A stretch of DNA of 62,990 nt from Tardiphaga sp. (GCF_028290495.1 NZ_JAQGJT010000133.1:1-62990); one strand, 5' to 3'; shown: positions 8,526-17,091, counted from the stretch's first letter. Translations and numbers: made by a program. Notes: generated by a model not told the origin, from the letters alone.

Positions 8526-8846
8526 ATGGCCAAAGCTGCAAAAAAGAAGCTCGTGCGTCGCGAATACACCAAGGAAGACGTGAAAACGCTGAAGGAACAC
8601 TCGAAGGCGCAGACGCCGCTTGAGAAGATCTCCAAGGCGATGAAGCGCACCGGTGGTTCGCTGCGCCAGAAGGCTATCAAGCTCGGCATCCCGCTCGGTC
8701 ATCGTCGTCGCAAGGCGAAGGTCGCCAAGGTTACGAAGGGTGCGAAGACCGCGAAGGTAGCGAAGACCGCCAAGGTCGCGAAGACGGCGAAGGTTGCCAA
8801 GGCCAAGACGGTGAAGACCGCCAAGGCGAAAAAAGCCAAGAAGTAA
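8526..8846 (+). CDS. Small lysine/alanine-rich, histone H1-like basic protein
   Basis: A 106-aa very basic protein. Residues 1-62 contain a predicted short helical domain with a KRTGGSLRQKAIKLGIPLGHRR segment split here as KRTGGSLRQKA and IKLGIPLGHRR, which resembles a DNA-binding helix-turn-helix. Residues 63-106 are a tail of KVAKTA-type repeats like those of bacterial H1-like proteins and HU tails. ATG 8526 is preceded by CGGAG at a good distance. The likely role is nucleoid binding or a nucleic-acid-associated function, but this is inferred from composition and not from a recognised family. It is monocistronic, with its own terminator. Confidence 0.85.
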   Translation: MAKAAKKKLVRREYTKEDVKTLKEHSKAQTPLEKISKAMKRTGGSLRQKAIKLGIPLGHRRRKAKVAKVTKGAKTAKVAKTAKVAKTAKVAKAKTVKTAKAKKAKK

Positions 8847-8864
8847 GTTTGAACTACTGAACAT

Positions 8865-8901
8865 GATCGCCTGGAGCGCACCGGCGCTTCAGGCGATCTT
8901 T
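8865..8901 (+). terminator. Terminator of the H1-like gene
   Basis: A 15-bp stem (GATCGCCTGGAGCGC with GCGCTTCAGGCGATC, one G-T pair) with a four-base loop and a short T run directly follows the H1-like gene. Confidence 0.8.
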
Positions 8902-8990
8902 AAGTTGCAGGTGATATCGGGATTTGCGGCGCCGCTGCCGTCAATCGCTCGGGCTCCATGAGCCGCCTTCACGCCGCGTCCCCATCGCCG

Positions 8991-9443
8991 ATGAAGTGCA
9001 TTAATATGACAATGCGTAGTATGCGGATGGCGATCGTTATCGCTGTTCTTGCTTTGATCCATGTGCTGCCAGCGCAGGCCGCGGATTACGCACGCGAGAT
9101 CAGCGCCTATCGCCGCGCGCACGGCCTTTCCGCCGTGACGCTGGACGGCAAACTCAATGCGGTCGCGCTGTATCAGGCAAGAGCGATGTCGGCGAGCGGC
9201 AAGGTCAGCCACGAGGTCGGTGGGCTGTTTCCCGTGCGCGTCGCGAAATTGCGCAAGGAGAAAGCGGCGGAGAATATTGCGGCCGGCTTCCTCACGTTTT
9301 CCGAAACGCTGAAGCAGTGGGAAGACAGCGCGGGGCACCGTGAGAATTTGCTGATGCCCGGCGCCAGAAAAGTCGGCGTCGCCTTCGTGTCGAATCCGAA
9401 ATCGCCGTACCGGATGTTCTGGGCGATGGTGATTACGGACTGA
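8991..9443 (+). CDS. Secreted CAP (SCP-like) domain protein
   Basis: About 150 aa. A signal peptide with a hydrophobic core (MAIVIAVLALIHVLP) ends at AQA. The mature part has the CAP pattern: an AREISAYRRAHG first helix, LDGKLNAVALYQARAMSASGKVSHE with the conserved His, AAENIAAG with the Glu/Asn, and WEDSAGHRENLL with the second His and the classical GHRxNLL motif. Function is generally unknown in bacteria; CAP proteins are extracellular and bind lipids or peptides or act on cell walls. The start is uncertain: ATGs at 8958, 8991 and 9006 are in frame and none has a clear ribosome site. Confidence 0.88.
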   Translation: MKCINMTMRSMRMAIVIAVLALIHVLPAQAADYAREISAYRRAHGLSAVTLDGKLNAVALYQARAMSASGKVSHEVGGLFPVRVAKLRKEKAAENIAAGFLTFSETLKQWEDSAGHRENLLMPGARKVGVAFVSNPKSPYRMFWAMVITD

Positions 9444-9448
9444 AGCTG

Positions 9449-9580
9449 TCCTCCCTCATTGCGAGGAGTCCTTGCGATGAAGCAATCCAGCCTTTCTTCT
9501 TTTGTGGCTCTCTGGATTGCCGAGTCGCTTCGCAAAGGGGAAAGCTGGCAGGTCAGCTTTCCCTGACCTCGCGATGACGG
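9449..9580. repeat. Dispersed palindromic repeat copy 2 (composite)
   Basis: Contains CATTGCGAGGA, TTGCGATGAAGCAATCCAG and its inverted partner CTCTGGATTGCCGAGTCGC, then GGGAAAGCTGGCAGG, CAGCTTTCCC and the TGACCTCGCGATGACGG tail shared with the copies at 6758, 53929 and 60606. It fills the space between the convergent CAP and hypothetical genes. Confidence 0.7.
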
Positions 9581-10180
9581 CTACCCCTCGCGCGTGCGTC
9601 GGGCCTTTGCGGGGGCGGGGCCGAACAGCGCCTTCTTGATATCGCTTAATCCGTTCGACAGTTTCGACCAACTGCAGGCGAGCGGGTCGGCGCATTCTGG
9701 CCGCTTGAGGTGCGGCTTCGGCTTCGCGGCAACGATGGGCTTGATGTCCTTCGGCACGGAAGGCGCAGCGACCGCTGTCTCAGCCTGCAGCGCGGCCTGC
9801 TGCTGCTCGCGCTGTTTTTCGGCAAACGCCGCGGCGATGATGCTGCGGCGGTGCTGGTCGAGATAGGACGTGTAGTGCTCGTCGATCGCGCGCTGCTCCT
9901 GCACCGTCGGATTGGGACCGGCGATATCGAAGCTGCGGTTCTGCATGAAGTCGTAATAAGTGTAGCCGCCGCCGGGCCTGCGCCGGCCGGCGAACTGGCC
10001 GTCGCACGCCGCCAGCAGCGCGCTGCTATCTTTCGAGGCGGATCGGTGGGCGCGCTCGGCGCATTCTTCATAATCTGCCGGCTTCGCGGTCCACCATTGC
10101 GCCTGCGCGCAGGACAGCCCCAGCATGGACATGCCGAGCGTCAGGCTTGTCAGCACTGCGTATTGGCCTGGAAGTACCAT
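9581..10180 (-). CDS. Secreted hypothetical protein
   Basis: A 199-aa protein that I do not recognise. It has a signal peptide (hydrophobic core SLTLGMSMLGLSC, cleavage near AQAQ), then a mature part with WWTAKPADYEECAERA, a Gly-rich GGGYTYYDFMQNRSFDIAGPNPT segment, a Gln/Ala-rich predicted helix (AFAEKQREQQQAAL) and a Lys/Pro-rich part ending with PECADPLACSWSKLSNG. Four or more Cys suggest periplasmic disulfides. ATG 10180 was preferred over a TTG one codon earlier. It is likely periplasmic or attached to the envelope; function unknown. Confidence 0.8.
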   Translation of the reverse strand: MVLPGQYAVLTSLTLGMSMLGLSCAQAQWWTAKPADYEECAERAHRSASKDSSALLAACDGQFAGRRRPGGGYTYYDFMQNRSFDIAGPNPTVQEQRAIDEHYTSYLDQHRRSIIAAAFAEKQREQQQAALQAETAVAAPSVPKDIKPIVAAKPKPHLKRPECADPLACSWSKLSNGLSDIKKALFGPAPAKARRTREG

Positions 10181-10377
10181 CAAACCGCTCTATCTATCCC
10201 TTGATACACGCCGATATTTGCCACTCTGGCGACATTTTTCAACCGGGTTACCGGCCGTTTTCCCGCAAATCTGCTTCGGCATGGGCCGTCATGCCGCTGT
10301 ACCGGCCGGGTCGGTATTGCCTTGCCGTCACCCGCTGCGGCATACACGATCTTGCCGCAACAGCGGTCGCACTCATC

Positions 10378-11847
10378 ATGGACACGACCTTGGCCGCTGT
10401 GACAGACGACTCCCTTGCCGTGAACGACGTGCCCGCGCCCAGGCCGGCGCGCGAAGTATGGATCGCGTTGCTGGTGGCGGCGGCGTTCTTCATGGAGAAC
10501 CTCGACGGCACCATCATCGCCACCGCGGTGCCAGCGATGGCGCACGACTTCGGCGTCGCTCCGGTGGATCTCAATCTGGGCGTCAGCGCCTATCTGCTGA
10601 CGCTGGCCGTGCTGATCCCGATCAGCGGCTGGATGGCCGACCGGCTCGGCGCACGCACCGTGTTTGCATCGGCAATTGCCGTCTTCACCGTGGCGTCGCT
10701 GCTGTGCGCCATGGTGGATTCGCTGGCGGCGTTCGTTGCCATGCGGGTGCTGCAGGGCATCGGCGGCGCCATGATGGTGCCGGTCGGGCGGTTGGTAGTG
10801 CTGCGCAGCACGCCGAAGGAACGGATGATCAACGCGATCGCGATCCTGACCTGGCCGGCGCTGGTAGCACCGGTGCTCGGGCCGCCGCTTGGCGGCTTCA
10901 TCACGACCTTCGCGTCGTGGCGATGGATCTTCTATCTCAATCTGCCGCTCGGCGTGCTGGCGCTGGCCGCAGCACTCTGGCTCATTCCCAACGAGCGCGC
11001 GCGCGAGCCGCGGCCGTTCGACTGGCCAGGCTTCGCCCTCACCAGCGGCGGGCTGTTCGGTGTGCTGTGGGCGGTGGAAGTGGTGAGCCGGCCCGACATG
11101 CGCTGGGCGGAAGTGGCGGTGCCGCTGGTGCCGGGCGTGCTGCTGCTGGCCGCCGGCGTAATACATCTTGGCCGTGCCGCCAATCCGATGCTGTCGCTGG
11201 CGGCGCTGCGGGTGCCGACCTTTGCGGTCACCTTCTGGGGCGGCTCGCTGTTCCGGCTGTCGACCGGCGCGGTGCCGTTCCTGCTGCCGCTGCTATTCCA
11301 GGTCGGCTTCGGCCTCGATGCGTTTCATGCGGGAATGCTGGTGTTGGCGGTGTTTGCCGGCAATTTGCTGATGAAGCCTTTGACGACGCCGGTGCTGCGG
11401 CAGTTCGGCTTCCGTCCTGTGCTGATCGGCAATGGCCTGCTCAATGCCGTGCTGCTGGCGTCGCTGGCGCTGCTGTCGCCGGCCACCCCGGTCTGGGTGA
11501 TCGCCATGTTGCTGTTCGCCGGCGGCATGACGCGCTCGATGCAGTTCACCGCGCTCAATACCGTCGCGTTTGCCGACATTCCGCAGCCGCAGATGAATGC
11601 CGCCAACACCCTGTTCAGCACCGTGTTTCAACTGGCGATGGGGCTGGGCATTGCGCTCGGCGCCGTGGCGATCCGGTTCGGCGAATGGGCGGCGCCGCAT
11701 CTCGGTCTCGCGCAATTGCCTGCGGCCTCGTTCCGGCTGGCCTTCGTGGTGGTGGCGCTGGTGGCGTTGCTCAGCGTGATCGACAGCCTGAAACTGGTGC
11801 GCAACGCCGGCGACCATGTCTCCCGCCCGCACCGCCGGCCGGGGTAG
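10378..11847 (+). CDS. MFS transporter, DHA2 family (drug:H+ antiporter type)
   Basis: A 489-aa polytopic membrane protein with about 14 predicted helices, typical of the DHA2 (EmrB-like) group. It starts with a short cytoplasmic tail, then helix 1 carries the LDGTIIATAVPAM pattern characteristic of this group, followed by motif A (GWMADRLGART) between helices 2 and 3 and motif C-like PALVAPVLGPPLGG in helix 5. It is expected to export toxic compounds or metabolites using the proton gradient. ATG 10378 was chosen since upstream sequence in frame has no membrane helix and overlaps the region divergent to the hypothetical gene. No adjacent membrane-fusion protein gene (EmrA type) or regulator was seen. 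Confidence 0.92.
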   Translation: MDTTLAAVTDDSLAVNDVPAPRPAREVWIALLVAAAFFMENLDGTIIATAVPAMAHDFGVAPVDLNLGVSAYLLTLAVLIPISGWMADRLGARTVFASAIAVFTVASLLCAMVDSLAAFVAMRVLQGIGGAMMVPVGRLVVLRSTPKERMINAIAILTWPALVAPVLGPPLGGFITTFASWRWIFYLNLPLGVLALAAALWLIPNERAREPRPFDWPGFALTSGGLFGVLWAVEVVSRPDMRWAEVAVPLVPGVLLLAAGVIHLGRAANPMLSLAALRVPTFAVTFWGGSLFRLSTGAVPFLLPLLFQVGFGLDAFHAGMLVLAVFAGNLLMKPLTTPVLRQFGFRPVLIGNGLLNAVLLASLALLSPATPVWVIAMLLFAGGMTRSMQFTALNTVAFADIPQPQMNAANTLFSTVFQLAMGLGIALGAVAIRFGEWAAPHLGLAQLPAASFRLAFVVVALVALLSVIDSLKLVRNAGDHVSRPHRRPG

Positions 11848-11882
11848 CGATGTCAGCCGGGCTCTGGTATGGAATCGTCAAG

Positions 11883-11903
11883 CCCCGCATCAGCTGCGGG
11901 TCT
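11883..11903 (+). terminator. Possible weak terminator after the MFS gene
   Basis: A 6-bp stem CCCGCA / TGCGGG with a five-base loop and a short TCTT tail lies between the MFS gene and the tRNA. The T run is poor, so termination is uncertain. Confidence 0.35.
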
Positions 11904-11906
11904 TGC

Positions 11907-11983
11907 GGTCCCGTAGCTCAGCCGGATAGAGCGACGGTTTCCTAAACCGTAGGTCGCATGTTCGAGTCATGCCGGGATCGCCA
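11907..11983 (+). tRNA. tRNA-Arg (anticodon CCT)
   Basis: Full cloverleaf by eye: acceptor GGTCCCG (11907-11913) with CGGGATC (11973-11979, one G-T pair), D stem GCTC/GAGC, anticodon stem ACGGT/ACCGT with a seven-base loop TTCCTAA (anticodon CCT), T stem GCATG/CATGC with loop TTCGAGT, discriminator G and an encoded CCA. It reads AGG codons. Confidence 0.95.
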
Positions 11984-12038
11984 GTTTTTCTGCCGCGCAG
12001 CTGAACGCGGCACTGATGCCGCGCTCAGCCGAGCCGGC

Positions 12039-13280
12039 TCACTTCGTCAGCGCGGCCACTGCGGCGTTCCAGAAGTCGTTGTCGAGGACGGTTTCCCCGT
12101 CCCTCGGTTTCGGCCGCGCGCTCAGCACGACGCTGATGATATTGTGCTTCGGATTGATATAGATGAACTGGCCGAAGATGCCGCGCGCGCTGTAGGCGCC
12201 GTCGTCAAGCGAGCCGTCGGGCGCGGGTACCGGCCACCACATATAGCCGTAATTCACCCGCGCGCCGCCGATCTGCCGGGATGAGCCGGCGTCGCGCATC
12301 CAGCCTTCCGGCAGCACCCGTTCGCCGTCGATCACGCCGTCGCCGAGCGCAAAGCGACCGAAGCGGGCATAGTCCCTCATGGTGGCGAACAGGCCGCTGC
12401 CGGCGACCTCGAGTCCGTCCTTCGCCTCAAGCCACCACGCGGCGTCGGCTTCCATGCCGAGCTTCGACCAGATCTTTTCCGACAGATAGTCCGACAGCCA
12501 TTTGCCCGTGGCGGCGCGAACCAGCGCGCCGACAAGATGCGTGTCGCCGGTGCTGTATTGCCAGACCGTGCCCGGCGGCCCGACGCGCGGCCGGCCCGCC
12601 ATGTAGTCGATGATCGCGCCGGGCTGCTGGTCGATCTGCAGCTGCAGCATGTGGCGGCGCTCGGAGGCGGGATTGGTTTGGTTATCGTCCCACTGCACGC
12701 CGGATGTCATCTGCATCAGCGTCTTGATCGACACCACCTCATAGGCGCTGCCGGCGAGCTCCGGCAGATACTTGGTCAGGGGATCGTCGATGCTGTCGAT
12801 CAGCCCGTCCTGCACGGCGGCGCCGACCAGCGTGGTCGAGATCGATTTGGCCATCGACATCGACAGCCAGCGGGTCGCGGCGGTGAGTCCGAGGTCGTAA
12901 TGCTCCAGAAGCACCTGGTCGTTCTGCATCACCATCAGGCCGGCGACGCGGTTGCGCGCAACATAGTCGTAGATGTCGTAGGTTTTGCCGCCCGAGGGAA
13001 TTGAAAAATCCGGCAGCGTGCGAGTGGCATGTTGCAGCGGTCGGACCGGTGCGCCGGCGCGGATCGTGCGCGTCGCGAAGGTGGCACCGAGATTCCGGAA
13101 GGTCTCCAGATGCAGGTTCGGCATCTGCCTGCCGCCATAGCTGCTGATCAGGGCTTCGATTTCGTCGCGGCGGCTTGAGTGGGATGCAGAAGCCGTGGTG
13201 TCGAGGTTGTCATCGCCGTGAGGCGCACTGTTATGGTTCAACTGCTTTCCTGCCGATAGATGATGTCGCACCATGGCCAA
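12039..13280 (-). CDS. Serine hydrolase, beta-lactamase class C / NylB-like family
   Basis: A 413-aa penicillin-recognising-fold hydrolase. The SxxK motif SMAK is at residues 142-145 (Ser142 nucleophile, Lys145 base), and the Tyr motif YST is at 242-244, as in 6-aminohexanoate-dimer hydrolase (YSN) and class C enzymes. Late in the protein come VNYGYMWW and a FGQFIYINP segment that matches the GQ-type end of the esterase group. It has no clear signal peptide at the predicted start; the true start may be internal since ATG 13280 lacks a strong ribosome site. The likely reaction is hydrolysis of an amide or ester, with substrate unknown. It runs downstream of, and the same way as, the GntR gene. 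Confidence 0.88.
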   Translation of the reverse strand: MAMVRHHLSAGKQLNHNSAPHGDDNLDTTASASHSSRRDEIEALISSYGGRQMPNLHLETFRNLGATFATRTIRAGAPVRPLQHATRTLPDFSIPSGGKTYDIYDYVARNRVAGLMVMQNDQVLLEHYDLGLTAATRWLSMSMAKSISTTLVGAAVQDGLIDSIDDPLTKYLPELAGSAYEVVSIKTLMQMTSGVQWDDNQTNPASERRHMLQLQIDQQPGAIIDYMAGRPRVGPPGTVWQYSTGDTHLVGALVRAATGKWLSDYLSEKIWSKLGMEADAAWWLEAKDGLEVAGSGLFATMRDYARFGRFALGDGVIDGERVLPEGWMRDAGSSRQIGGARVNYGYMWWPVPAPDGSLDDGAYSARGIFGQFIYINPKHNIISVVLSARPKPRDGETVLDNDFWNAAVAALTK

Positions 13281-13316
13281 CGTGCTGGCCGCGGGCGCAA
13301 AGTGCTGCGGCTTCGT

Positions 13317-14060
13317 TTAACCGGTCTTCGCCGCGCCGGGCAAGGCTGCTTCGCCGCGCTCGGTCAGGGCCTTCACCAGTGACGCCTTTACGCCCGAGAC
13401 ATGCTCGCGCATCAGGATTTCCGCGCGGTGCGGTTCGCGCGCCAGTACTGCCTCGTAGATGCGGTGGTGATCGTCGTGGCGGCGGCGCACGTCGCGATGC
13501 TCGAAGGCGACGATGTTGCGGCTCGACGACATCGGCACGTGGTGGCAGATCCGGATCATCTCGGCGAGCATGCGGTTGCGCGCTGCCGACAGCAGGGTCT
13601 CGTGAAAATCGCCGTTGATGCCGCGATACACGGCGATATCACCCGCCTCGAAGTGACCCGCCGCCAGCAGCCGGTCGCCGGCGAGCAGGCTTTGCTCGAT
13701 GATAGCCCGCTCCTCGCTGCTCAGCCCGCGCTCGGCCGCAAAGCGTGCGGCGACGCCCTCCAGCGAGGCGCGGATTTCATAGGCGTCGACGATGGCATCG
13801 AGCGGGAATTCGCGCACCGTGAAGCCGCGGTTCGGGGCGTAGTCGAGCAGGCCCTCGCCGGCCAGCGCTTGCAGCGCGGCGCGTACGGGCGTCCGCGATA
13901 CGTCCAGTGTCTTGCTGAAGCGTACCTCGTTGATGCGTTCGCCGGCACTGACCGAGCCATCAAGGATGGCTTCGCGGATCTGGTCCATCACCGACAGCGA
14001 ACGGTTGCCGGCGCGTAGCACGGCCGGCTCGACCGGGGAAAAATCGGCTTGTTGAGCCAT
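13317..14060 (-). CDS. GntR family transcriptional regulator, FadR subfamily (FCD domain)
   Basis: A 247-aa regulator. Residues ~25-90 form the GntR winged helix (MDQIREAILDGSVSAGERINEVRFSKTL..VSRTPVRAALQALAGEG pattern), and residues ~100-225 the all-helical FCD ligand/metal domain (ASLEGVAARFAAERG; ..DFHETLLSAARNRMLAEMI; later EHRDVRRRHDDHHRIYEAV). FCD regulators bind organic acids via metal-coordinating Asp/His. It is divergent from the 11.6-kb catabolic gene set on the other strand, so it probably controls that set and itself. A sequence at 14080-14089 near its start is repeated inverted next to the other start (14197-14206). Confidence 0.93.
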   Translation of the reverse strand: MAQQADFSPVEPAVLRAGNRSLSVMDQIREAILDGSVSAGERINEVRFSKTLDVSRTPVRAALQALAGEGLLDYAPNRGFTVREFPLDAIVDAYEIRASLEGVAARFAAERGLSSEERAIIEQSLLAGDRLLAAGHFEAGDIAVYRGINGDFHETLLSAARNRMLAEMIRICHHVPMSSSRNIVAFEHRDVRRRHDDHHRIYEAVLAREPHRAEILMREHVSGVKASLVKALTERGEAALPGAAKTG

Positions 14061-14079
14061 CGGGAAAATCCAAAATTGA

Positions 14080-14206
14080 ATACACTTTTCAAGTCACCTG
14101 CGACATTCGATCACGCTTGATGTCAAAAATCCATATTTTCCTGCACAAACGGTGCGCATAATAAACAGGCATACGGCGGAAATGATGAGCAACGAAAAAA
14201 GTGTAT
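14080..14206. promoter_or_regulatory. Divergent control region with a pair of inverted operator-like sites
   Basis: ATACACTTTT at 14080-14089 and its exact reverse complement AAAAGTGTAT at 14197-14206 flank the region between the GntR gene and the alpha/beta hydrolase gene, one near each start. The stretch between is AT-rich. The arrangement fits one GntR dimer site at each divergent promoter, or a loop between them. This is inference; no binding data exist here. Confidence 0.55.
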
Positions 14207-14277
14207 GTAATTTTCATTGACTCGGGCGGGGCGATGGAAAAGATGCAGCTAATCAAATGAAGGTGAGGTGCGTGCTC

Positions 14278-15519
14278 GTGGCGACAACGAAACCCATCAG
14301 CGAAAATGCCATCGAGGAAATCACCGCGGACCGTGGACCGCATTACGAGCCGTTCGGCTGGCATCACTGGCCGGAGCATCCGTGGCTGGCCTACCAGTTC
14401 CGTCGCGGCCTCGGCGAAACCCAGGAAGGTGGCGGCAGCGTCAGCGAGATCATGCTGGCGGGATCGCGCATGATCCCCGGCGATCTCGAAAGCTGGCACG
14501 CTGAATGGATGGTTATCGCCGACAATAATTGGCAGCGCGGCCTCGCCGAGGAAAAGCTCGGCCACATCCGCACCGCGATGAACTGCTTCCTGCGCGCCGC
14601 GGATTACTACCGCCAAGCGGAATTTCATCTCGAGCCCGACGATGTCCGCCGGCTGCCGACCTTCGAGAAGATGGAAGCCTGCTCGCACAAGTTCATTTCG
14701 TATCTGAATCCGCCCGGCGAAGTGGTCGAAATTCCCTACGAAGACGGCAAGCCGATCTGCGGTTATTTCATCCGCGCCCCGTTCCCCGGCGACAAGATGC
14801 CGGTGCTGATCTGCATGGGCGGTCTGGATTCCATCAAGGACGAGATGTGGTTCATGCAGGCGCATGGCTGCCTGCAGCGCGGCATCTCGGTGCTGATGGT
14901 CGATCTGCCCGGCCAGGGCGGCACGCTCCGTCGCCACGGTCTCGCCACCCGCGCCGATTCCGAAGTGCCGGTCGGCAAGTGCATCGACTGGCTGGAAAAG
15001 CGCGCCGATGTTGACGCTTCGCGCATCGCGGTGTGCGGCTCCAGCATGGGCGGCTACTACGCCGCGCGCGCCGGCTGCTACGAGCATCGTCTGGCGGCGG
15101 TGATCTCGCATGGCGCGGTGTGGTCGGTGCACGATATGTGGGGCCAGAAGGGCGACGATTTCGGTCTGGCGATGCATATCCGCTGGGTATTCGGCGCCAG
15201 GACCATGAAGGAAGCGCACGAACTGATGAAGCCGTTCACGCTGAAGGGCCATCTCGAACACATGAAGTGCCCCTATCTCGTGCTGCATGGCGGCCACGAC
15301 GTGCTCACCGTCACCGCGGCGCGCTCGACCTATGACCATGCGATCGCCAACGGCGTCGATGCGACGATGCGCGTGCTGGAGCCGGACGAGACCGGCGCCG
15401 AGCACTGCCAGCACGACAACCCGACGATTGGCCAGGAAGTGCTGGCCGACTGGCTGGCTGACAAGTTCGGCATCGACCAGGTGGCGCTGCTGAAGACCTC
15501 TTGGAGCCCGTTGGTATAA
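14278..15519 (+). CDS. Alpha/beta hydrolase resembling 2,6-dihydroxypseudooxynicotine hydrolase
   Basis: About 413 aa if GTG 14278 is used: AGGTGAGG lies nine bases upstream, whereas ATG 14257 has no ribosome site and would add seven residues. A long helical N-terminal part (~residues 1-150) precedes an alpha/beta hydrolase core with nucleophile Ser in GSSMGG (Ser256 in this numbering), acid in HGGHDVL (Asp341) and His in AEHCQHD (His376). This layout fits the C-C-bond hydrolase of the nicotine pathway and FrsA-like esterases. It is the first gene of a colinear set with hydrolases and a Liv-type importer, so it probably cleaves a pathway intermediate. The substrate cannot be read from the sequence. 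Confidence 0.85.
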   Translation: MATTKPISENAIEEITADRGPHYEPFGWHHWPEHPWLAYQFRRGLGETQEGGGSVSEIMLAGSRMIPGDLESWHAEWMVIADNNWQRGLAEEKLGHIRTAMNCFLRAADYYRQAEFHLEPDDVRRLPTFEKMEACSHKFISYLNPPGEVVEIPYEDGKPICGYFIRAPFPGDKMPVLICMGGLDSIKDEMWFMQAHGCLQRGISVLMVDLPGQGGTLRRHGLATRADSEVPVGKCIDWLEKRADVDASRIAVCGSSMGGYYAARAGCYEHRLAAVISHGAVWSVHDMWGQKGDDFGLAMHIRWVFGARTMKEAHELMKPFTLKGHLEHMKCPYLVLHGGHDVLTVTAARSTYDHAIANGVDATMRVLEPDETGAEHCQHDNPTIGQEVLADWLADKFGIDQVALLKTSWSPLV

Positions 15520-16157
15520 TGGTTATGAATCTCGGCGTAGATCACATCAAGGCTGCCGTCATCGCGATCGATCTGCATCGCGGCCATCTCGACATGTCCG
15601 TCGCGACGATGCCGACCAGGCCGGACGTGGCGACGCGGATTATTGCTGCCAACAAGCGGCTATTCGACTGGTGCCGCGCCAACGGAATCCCCGTGATCCA
15701 TCAGATGACGTCCTATCGCGACGAGGCGGAAATCCGCGCCAATCCGTTCTGGCGGACGCGTGCAGAAGACCCGAACAACACCCGCAAGAACGTGATGCGT
15801 CACAACATCATGGGCGGCCCCGGCTGCAACGTGATGCCGGAGCTGCTCGATGACAGCGACTTCATCGTCAACACCAAGAAGCGCTACGACTGCTTCCTCG
15901 GTACCGACCTCGATTTCGTGCTCAAGTCGCACGGCATCAACACGCTGCTGATCACCGGCGTGAACACCAATTCCTGCGTGCTCGCCACCACCACCGCCGC
16001 CAACGTCCGCGATTACTCGGTGATCGTCGTCGAGGACTGCGTCGACAGCATGGACGGGCCGGCGATGCACGAAGCAGGCCTCGCCTGTATCCGCACTGCG
16101 TTTGGTTTCGTGATGGATACCGACGCCGTGATGAAGCTCGGCGAGCTCGCCGCATGA
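15519..16157 (+). CDS. Cysteine hydrolase (isochorismatase-like family)
   Basis: A 212-aa isochorismatase-fold hydrolase with the Asp-Lys-Cys triad visible: Asp18 in AIDLH, Lys120/121 in NTKKRYD, and Cys153 in GVNTNSCV. Enzymes of this kind include maleamate amidohydrolase (NicF), ureidoacrylate amidohydrolase (RutB), nicotinamidase and N-carbamoylsarcosine amidohydrolase, so C-N hydrolysis of an amide or carbamoyl group is the best guess. The start overlaps the stop of the preceding hydrolase by one base (TAATG), implying translational coupling. The next ATG (15525) is an alternative. Confidence 0.88.
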   Translation: MVMNLGVDHIKAAVIAIDLHRGHLDMSVATMPTRPDVATRIIAANKRLFDWCRANGIPVIHQMTSYRDEAEIRANPFWRTRAEDPNNTRKNVMRHNIMGGPGCNVMPELLDDSDFIVNTKKRYDCFLGTDLDFVLKSHGINTLLITGVNTNSCVLATTTAANVRDYSVIVVEDCVDSMDGPAMHEAGLACIRTAFGFVMDTDAVMKLGELAA

Positions 16158-16191
16158 TCATTCACACCCATACCCCCAAGGGCATCCAGCC

Positions 16192-17091
16192 ATGACCGGA
16201 TCCATGCAGCCGCGTGAGCGCACCGACTTTTCCGCCATCGTCGACCGTCCGGCGATGAAGCTGCCCAACGGGGCGCGGATCATCGTCTGGACCATCGTCA
16301 ATCTCGAAGTCTGGGACATCGCGAAGCCGATGGCCCGCCAGGTGATCCCGGCGCCGACCGGTGCAGCCTTGCTGCCCGACGTGGCGAACTGGGGCTGGCA
16401 CGAATACGGCATGCGGGTCGGCGTCTGGCGCTTCTTCGATCTCTACAAGAAGCACGGCATCAAGCCGACGCTGTCGATCAACGCGCGCGTCTGCGAGGAT
16501 TATCCGCGCGTGGCGCAGCAGGCCAAAGATGCCGGCTGGGAATTTATGGGCCACGCCTATGAGCAGGGGCCGATCCACAAGGAGCCCGACCAGAAGGCGA
16601 TGATCAACCGCTCGATGGACGTGATCGAGAATTTCACGGGCAAGCGCCCGGTGGGCTGGCTCGGACCCGGCCTGACGCAGACGCTCGATACCCCGGAACA
16701 TCTCGCTGAAGCCGGCGTCAAATATATCGGCGACTGGGTCTATGACGACGAGCCGACCACCATCAACACCGACAAGGGTCCGCTGGTGACGCTGCCATAC
16801 ACCGTCGAACTCAACGACATCCCGATGATGATGGTGCAGCACCACGAGAGCGACCACTTCATGAAGCGGGCGATCGACCAGTTCGACCGGCTGTATCAGG
16901 AAAGCGCAGACCGCCCGAAAATCGTGTCGCTGGCGATCCACCCCTACATTTCCGGACAACCGTTCCGGATCAAATATCTTGAGCAGCTCTACGACTATTT
17001 CAACAAGCATGAAGGCGTCGTGCACTGGAATGGTGAGCAGATCCTCGACTGGTACAATGGCCAAAAGGCCGAGATGGAATCCAAGACGTGA
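16192..17091 (+). CDS. Polysaccharide deacetylase-family hydrolase (PuuE-like), copy A
   Basis: A 299-aa NodB-homology-fold protein. It has the WHEYGMRVGVWR block (residues 69-80) and EFMGHAYEQ (117-125) that are typical of the PuuE allantoinase-like branch rather than of chitin deacetylases, with further blocks GWLGPGLT, YIGDWVYDDEP, PYTVELND and IHPYISG. PuuE-type enzymes open cyclic ureides. It is 34 bases after the cysteine hydrolase gene, and a second, related copy (17798-18676) lies one gene later, suggesting two related ring-opening or deformylating steps, or a heteromer (inference). Confidence 0.85.
   Translation: MTGSMQPRERTDFSAIVDRPAMKLPNGARIIVWTIVNLEVWDIAKPMARQVIPAPTGAALLPDVANWGWHEYGMRVGVWRFFDLYKKHGIKPTLSINARVCEDYPRVAQQAKDAGWEFMGHAYEQGPIHKEPDQKAMINRSMDVIENFTGKRPVGWLGPGLTQTLDTPEHLAEAGVKYIGDWVYDDEPTTINTDKGPLVTLPYTVELNDIPMMMVQHHESDHFMKRAIDQFDRLYQESADRPKIVSLAIHPYISGQPFRIKYLEQLYDYFNKHEGVVHWNGEQILDWYNGQKAEMESKT

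Noticed and set aside
6722..9580. Repeats considered as a CRISPR array or an insertion sequence
   Set aside because: No regular spacers, no transposase and no target duplications were seen; they are dispersed single palindromic units.
10125..11945. A 606-codon plus-strand frame over the MFS gene in another phase
   Set aside because: Arg/Gly/Ala-rich without hydrophobic helices; the MFS frame is clearly the real one.
14089..15414. A 441-codon minus-strand frame opposite the alpha/beta hydrolase
   Set aside because: No domain and it covers the divergent promoter; the plus-strand gene has a clear catalytic triad.
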